Below, piece by piece: positions 61,794-64,000 of a stretch of 64,000 bases of DNA (position 1 is its first letter; each line of letters begins with the position of its first letter). The position numbers were made by a program, and so were the translations under genes. Location: positions 372,001 to 436,000 of the forward strand of contig CAWIGL010000002.1 of assembly GCA_963835595.1 (NCBI GenBank). The letters are read 5' to 3'. Source of the DNA: CAWEPK01 sp963835595 (lineage in GTDB: Bacteria; Desulfobacterota; Syntrophorhabdia; Syntrophorhabdales; WCHB1-27). A model generated the notes under the pieces. The model saw only the letters and a program-made list of their open reading frames with translations, did not search any database and was not told where the DNA came from.

Positions 61794-64000
61794 CTAGCCC
61801 TGCCAGAGGATCAGGGCGGCCTCAAGAGGGACGGAAGCGCCGGGGAATCGGGGAACGATCCGGGGCGTATAGTCGGCCGCAGGGCGGTTTGCCGGCGCTT
61901 CGGCCGTATAAGCGAAACCGTCTGCCCCCGCCTGGGGCTCGCCCCGCGCCATATCCAGCCGGAAAGGACCTTCGCCGTCTTTTCCGTCTGCGTACAACTG
62001 CACGCTGACGCAAGCCGGGTCGAGCCCGTCGAGATAGACGGCGACCGTGAAGCGGTGACTGCCCTGTACGGTCTCGACTTTCACCGCCCCGAACCGCAAG
62101 GCCGGCCATTTCCGCTCTATCTCGCTCTGCCAGCTCACGATGCGCGCCGCAAGGGAGCACCGTTGCTCGACCCGCTCCCTGTAAGCGTCTGCGGCGGGGA
62201 GGTAGTAGTTTTCCGTATACTCCCGCACAGCGCGATTGGAGGAGAAGCGCGGCGTGAGCCGCGCCATGCTCTCCCTCATGCGGGCAACCCATGCCCCCGG
62301 TATGCCGTCCTTATCCCGGTTGTAGAAATCGGGTATGACCTCCCGCTCCAGGAGGGTATAAAGGCTTTGCGCTTCGGCCGCGTCCCAGGACGGGTCGGCG
62401 TCGTGCTCTTTGCCGTCCCCGAGCGCCCAGCCCACCGATGGCGTGTAGCCTTCCGCCCACCAGCCGTCCAGCTCCGAAAGGTTTATGCCCCCGTTGACCA
62501 GCACTTTCATCCCGCTCGTGCCGCAGGCCTCCCAGGGCCGGCGCGGCGTGTTGATCCAGACATCGACGCCCTGCACAAGCCACTGCGTCATGAGCATGTC
62601 GTGGTCTTCAAGGAAGACCGCGTGGCTCCTGGCGCGCCGCGCGATAAAATCCGTCCACTCCTCGATCATCGCCTGACCGGGGGCGTCGGCCGGATGCGCC
62701 TTGCCGGCTACTATGAGCTGCACAGGCCGGTCCGCGGACGTCAATATCCGGAGCAGCCTTTCAGGGTCGTGGAGCAGCAGGGTGGTGCGCTTGTAAGTAG
62801 CGAAGCGCCGGGCAAAGCCGATGGTGAGGCTGTCAGGGTCGAAAAGCCCTTTGACCGCCTCGATCTCCTGCGAAGAGGCGCCGAGGGCGGCCAGATGGCG
62901 CCGCGTGTGCTCCCTGACGTAGTCGATCAGAGACCTGCGGGCTGCGCACCTGAGCTCCCAGAGCTTCGAGTCGGGCACGTCGCGCAGGTCGTCCTCCATC
63001 GTTTCAAGCGTTCCCTGCCAGCGGTTCCTCGCGCACGCCTCCGTCCAGACCCTGTCCGAATCGGCCGATTCCCACGTCGGCATGTGGACCCCGTTCGTCA
63101 CATGGCCGACGGGGACCTCATGCGTCGGCCAGCCTGGGAAAAGCGGCCGGAAGATTTCCCTGCTCACCTGGCCGTGCAGCCGGCTCACGCCGTTCACGTA
63201 GCCGCTCCCCCGCACGGCGAGGCAGGCCATGTTGAAAGGCTCGGAGGCGTCGCCGGGGTCAACGCGGCCGAGGGCCAGCAGGTCGTCCAAAGAGATGCCG
63301 AGCTTTTCCCTGGCATACGCGCCAAGATACTGGTCGATAAGGGACGGATCGAAACGGTCGAACCCGGCGGCTACGGGCGTGTGGGTCGTGAAGATGTTGC
63401 CCGGCCTCGTCGCTGCGAGGGCCGTCCGGAAGGGCTGCCCCGTCGCTTCCATGAGGCTGCGCGCCCGGGCAAGGACGACAAAGGCCGTATGCCCCTCGTT
63501 CATGTGGCAGACGTCCGGTTCCAATTTCAGGGCCTCGAGGAGCCGCCATCCGCCGATCCCGAGGAGTATCTCCTGCGTCAGCCGGAGCTCCTGGCCCTCT
63601 CCGTAAAGCTCGCTCGTGATCCCCCGATGGGAGGGGAGGTTGGCCGGGTCGTTGCTGTCGAGGAGGTAGAGCCGCGCGTTGCCCACCCGGACCTCCCACG
63701 AGCGCACCCAGACGGCATAGCCGGACAGGGGGACCTGAATGCGCAGCAGCTCACCGTTCGGCTCGCGCAAGGGTCGTATCGGGAGCTGCCCGGGGTCGTT
63801 ATAAGGGAAGAGGGCGCGCTGGGCGCCGTTTCTGTCTATGGCCTGCCGGAAATAGCCCTGCTGGTAGAGCAGGCCGACGGCTACGACGGGCAGCCCCAGG
63901 TCGCTCGCCGCCTTGAGCTGATCGCCTGCGACGTTGCCGAGGCCGCCCGAATAAATGGGGAGCGCCTCGCTCAGCATGTATTCCATGCAGAAATAGGCGA
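61794..64000 (-). CDS. glgP: Alpha-glucan phosphorylase family protein, N-terminus beyond the window
   Basis: At least 730 residues; the frame continues past the right edge as AYFCMEYMLSEALPIYSGGL, so the ATG at 63986 is internal. NVAGDQLKAASDLGLPVVAV is the phosphorylase opening. GFDRFDPSLIDQYLG and the conserved VGHVTNGVHMPTW follow. The PLP-lysine motif is in EACGTSGMKVLVNGGINLSE (near 482-501), with LDGWWAEGY after it. A C-terminal beta domain (about 620-730) is typical of the short GlgP family that releases glucose-1-phosphate from glycogen or maltodextrins. Confidence 0.92.
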   Translation of the reverse strand, partial: AYFCMEYMLSEALPIYSGGLGNVAGDQLKAASDLGLPVVAVGLLYQQGYFRQAIDRNGAQRALFPYNDPGQLPIRPLREPNGELLRIQVPLSGYAVWVRSWEVRVGNARLYLLDSNDPANLPSHRGITSELYGEGQELRLTQEILLGIGGWRLLEALKLEPDVCHMNEGHTAFVVLARARSLMEATGQPFRTALAATRPGNIFTTHTPVAAGFDRFDPSLIDQYLGAYAREKLGISLDDLLALGRVDPGDASEPFNMACLAVRGSGYVNGVSRLHGQVSREIFRPLFPGWPTHEVPVGHVTNGVHMPTWESADSDRVWTEACARNRWQGTLETMEDDLRDVPDSKLWELRCAARRSLIDYVREHTRRHLAALGASSQEIEAVKGLFDPDSLTIGFARRFATYKRTTLLLHDPERLLRILTSADRPVQLIVAGKAHPADAPGQAMIEEWTDFIARRARSHAVFLEDHDMLMTQWLVQGVDVWINTPRRPWEACGTSGMKVLVNGGINLSELDGWWAEGYTPSVGWALGDGKEHDADPSWDAAEAQSLYTLLEREVIPDFYNRDKDGIPGAWVARMRESMARLTPRFSSNRAVREYTENYYLPAADAYRERVEQRCSLAARIVSWQSEIERKWPALRFGAVKVETVQGSHRFTVAVYLDGLDPACVSVQLYADGKDGEGPFRLDMARGEPQAGADGFAYTAEAPANRPAADYTPRIVPRFPGASVPLEAALILWQG

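Overview
The window looks like chromosomal DNA of an anaerobic, GC-rich bacterium of the Deltaproteobacteria/Desulfobacterota type. A Syntrophorhabdus-like syntroph would fit, but this is inferred from gene content and no 16S is present. Supporting features are a class III (oxygen-sensitive) ribonucleotide reductase, a four-subunit 2-oxoacid:ferredoxin oxidoreductase, many branched-chain-amino-acid-type (Liv) ABC transporters, several molybdenum hydroxylases and a TRAP transporter.

Region 1 (about 1-37,790) is an accessory catabolic island, almost entirely on the minus strand. It holds three Liv-type ABC transporters with five periplasmic binding proteins and four molybdenum hydroxylases of the xanthine dehydrogenase family. 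Two of these are fused 2Fe-2S/Mo proteins, one is a complete three-subunit set, and one is an FeS/Mo pair without FAD. The island also has a RidA protein, a PreA-like dehydrogenase with ferredoxin domain, a nitrilase-fold amidohydrolase, an FCD-type GntR regulator, a DUF2848 protein, a cupin and a Kor-type complex. A near-consensus promoter whose spacer is a perfect palindrome lies at the head of the Kor genes. The most economical reading is uptake and reductive or hydroxylating breakdown of an N-heterocyclic or aromatic compound; the substrate is unknown. The island has been built by duplication and decay. There is a scar of a lost binding protein/livH pair at 21921-22046, a decayed promoter-korD-DUF2848 remnant at 37469-37790, and two copies of a palindrome-ended repeat element at 11970-12192 and 31887-32193.

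Region 2 (about 37,930-44,500) is core-like: a metal-dependent hydrolase, hpt, ilvE, a small protein, a SAM hydrolase, mtnA, gatB and ssb. Region 3 (44,500-56,985) has an ankyrin-repeat lipoprotein with exact 186-bp internal repeats, a UPF0280 protein, a TRAP transporter (DctPQM), a TPR-like lipoprotein, a membrane methyltransferase-like protein, and frameshifted copies of moeA, cysS and galT.

Region 4 (57,000-64,000) is an nrdD-redoxin-nrdG operon. It is preceded by a pair of NrdR boxes 31 bp apart, interrupted by four exact-length 81-bp tandem repeats, and followed by an overlapping, frameshifted gene that looks like an orphan Cas6. An alpha-glucan phosphorylase runs off the right edge.

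At least eleven small indels break otherwise good genes, including the essential cysS. Many sit in or next to short homopolymer runs. This points to residual errors of a long-read assembly more than to pseudogenes, so split genes here should be read with caution. No rRNA or tRNA gene and no CRISPR array was found by eye.
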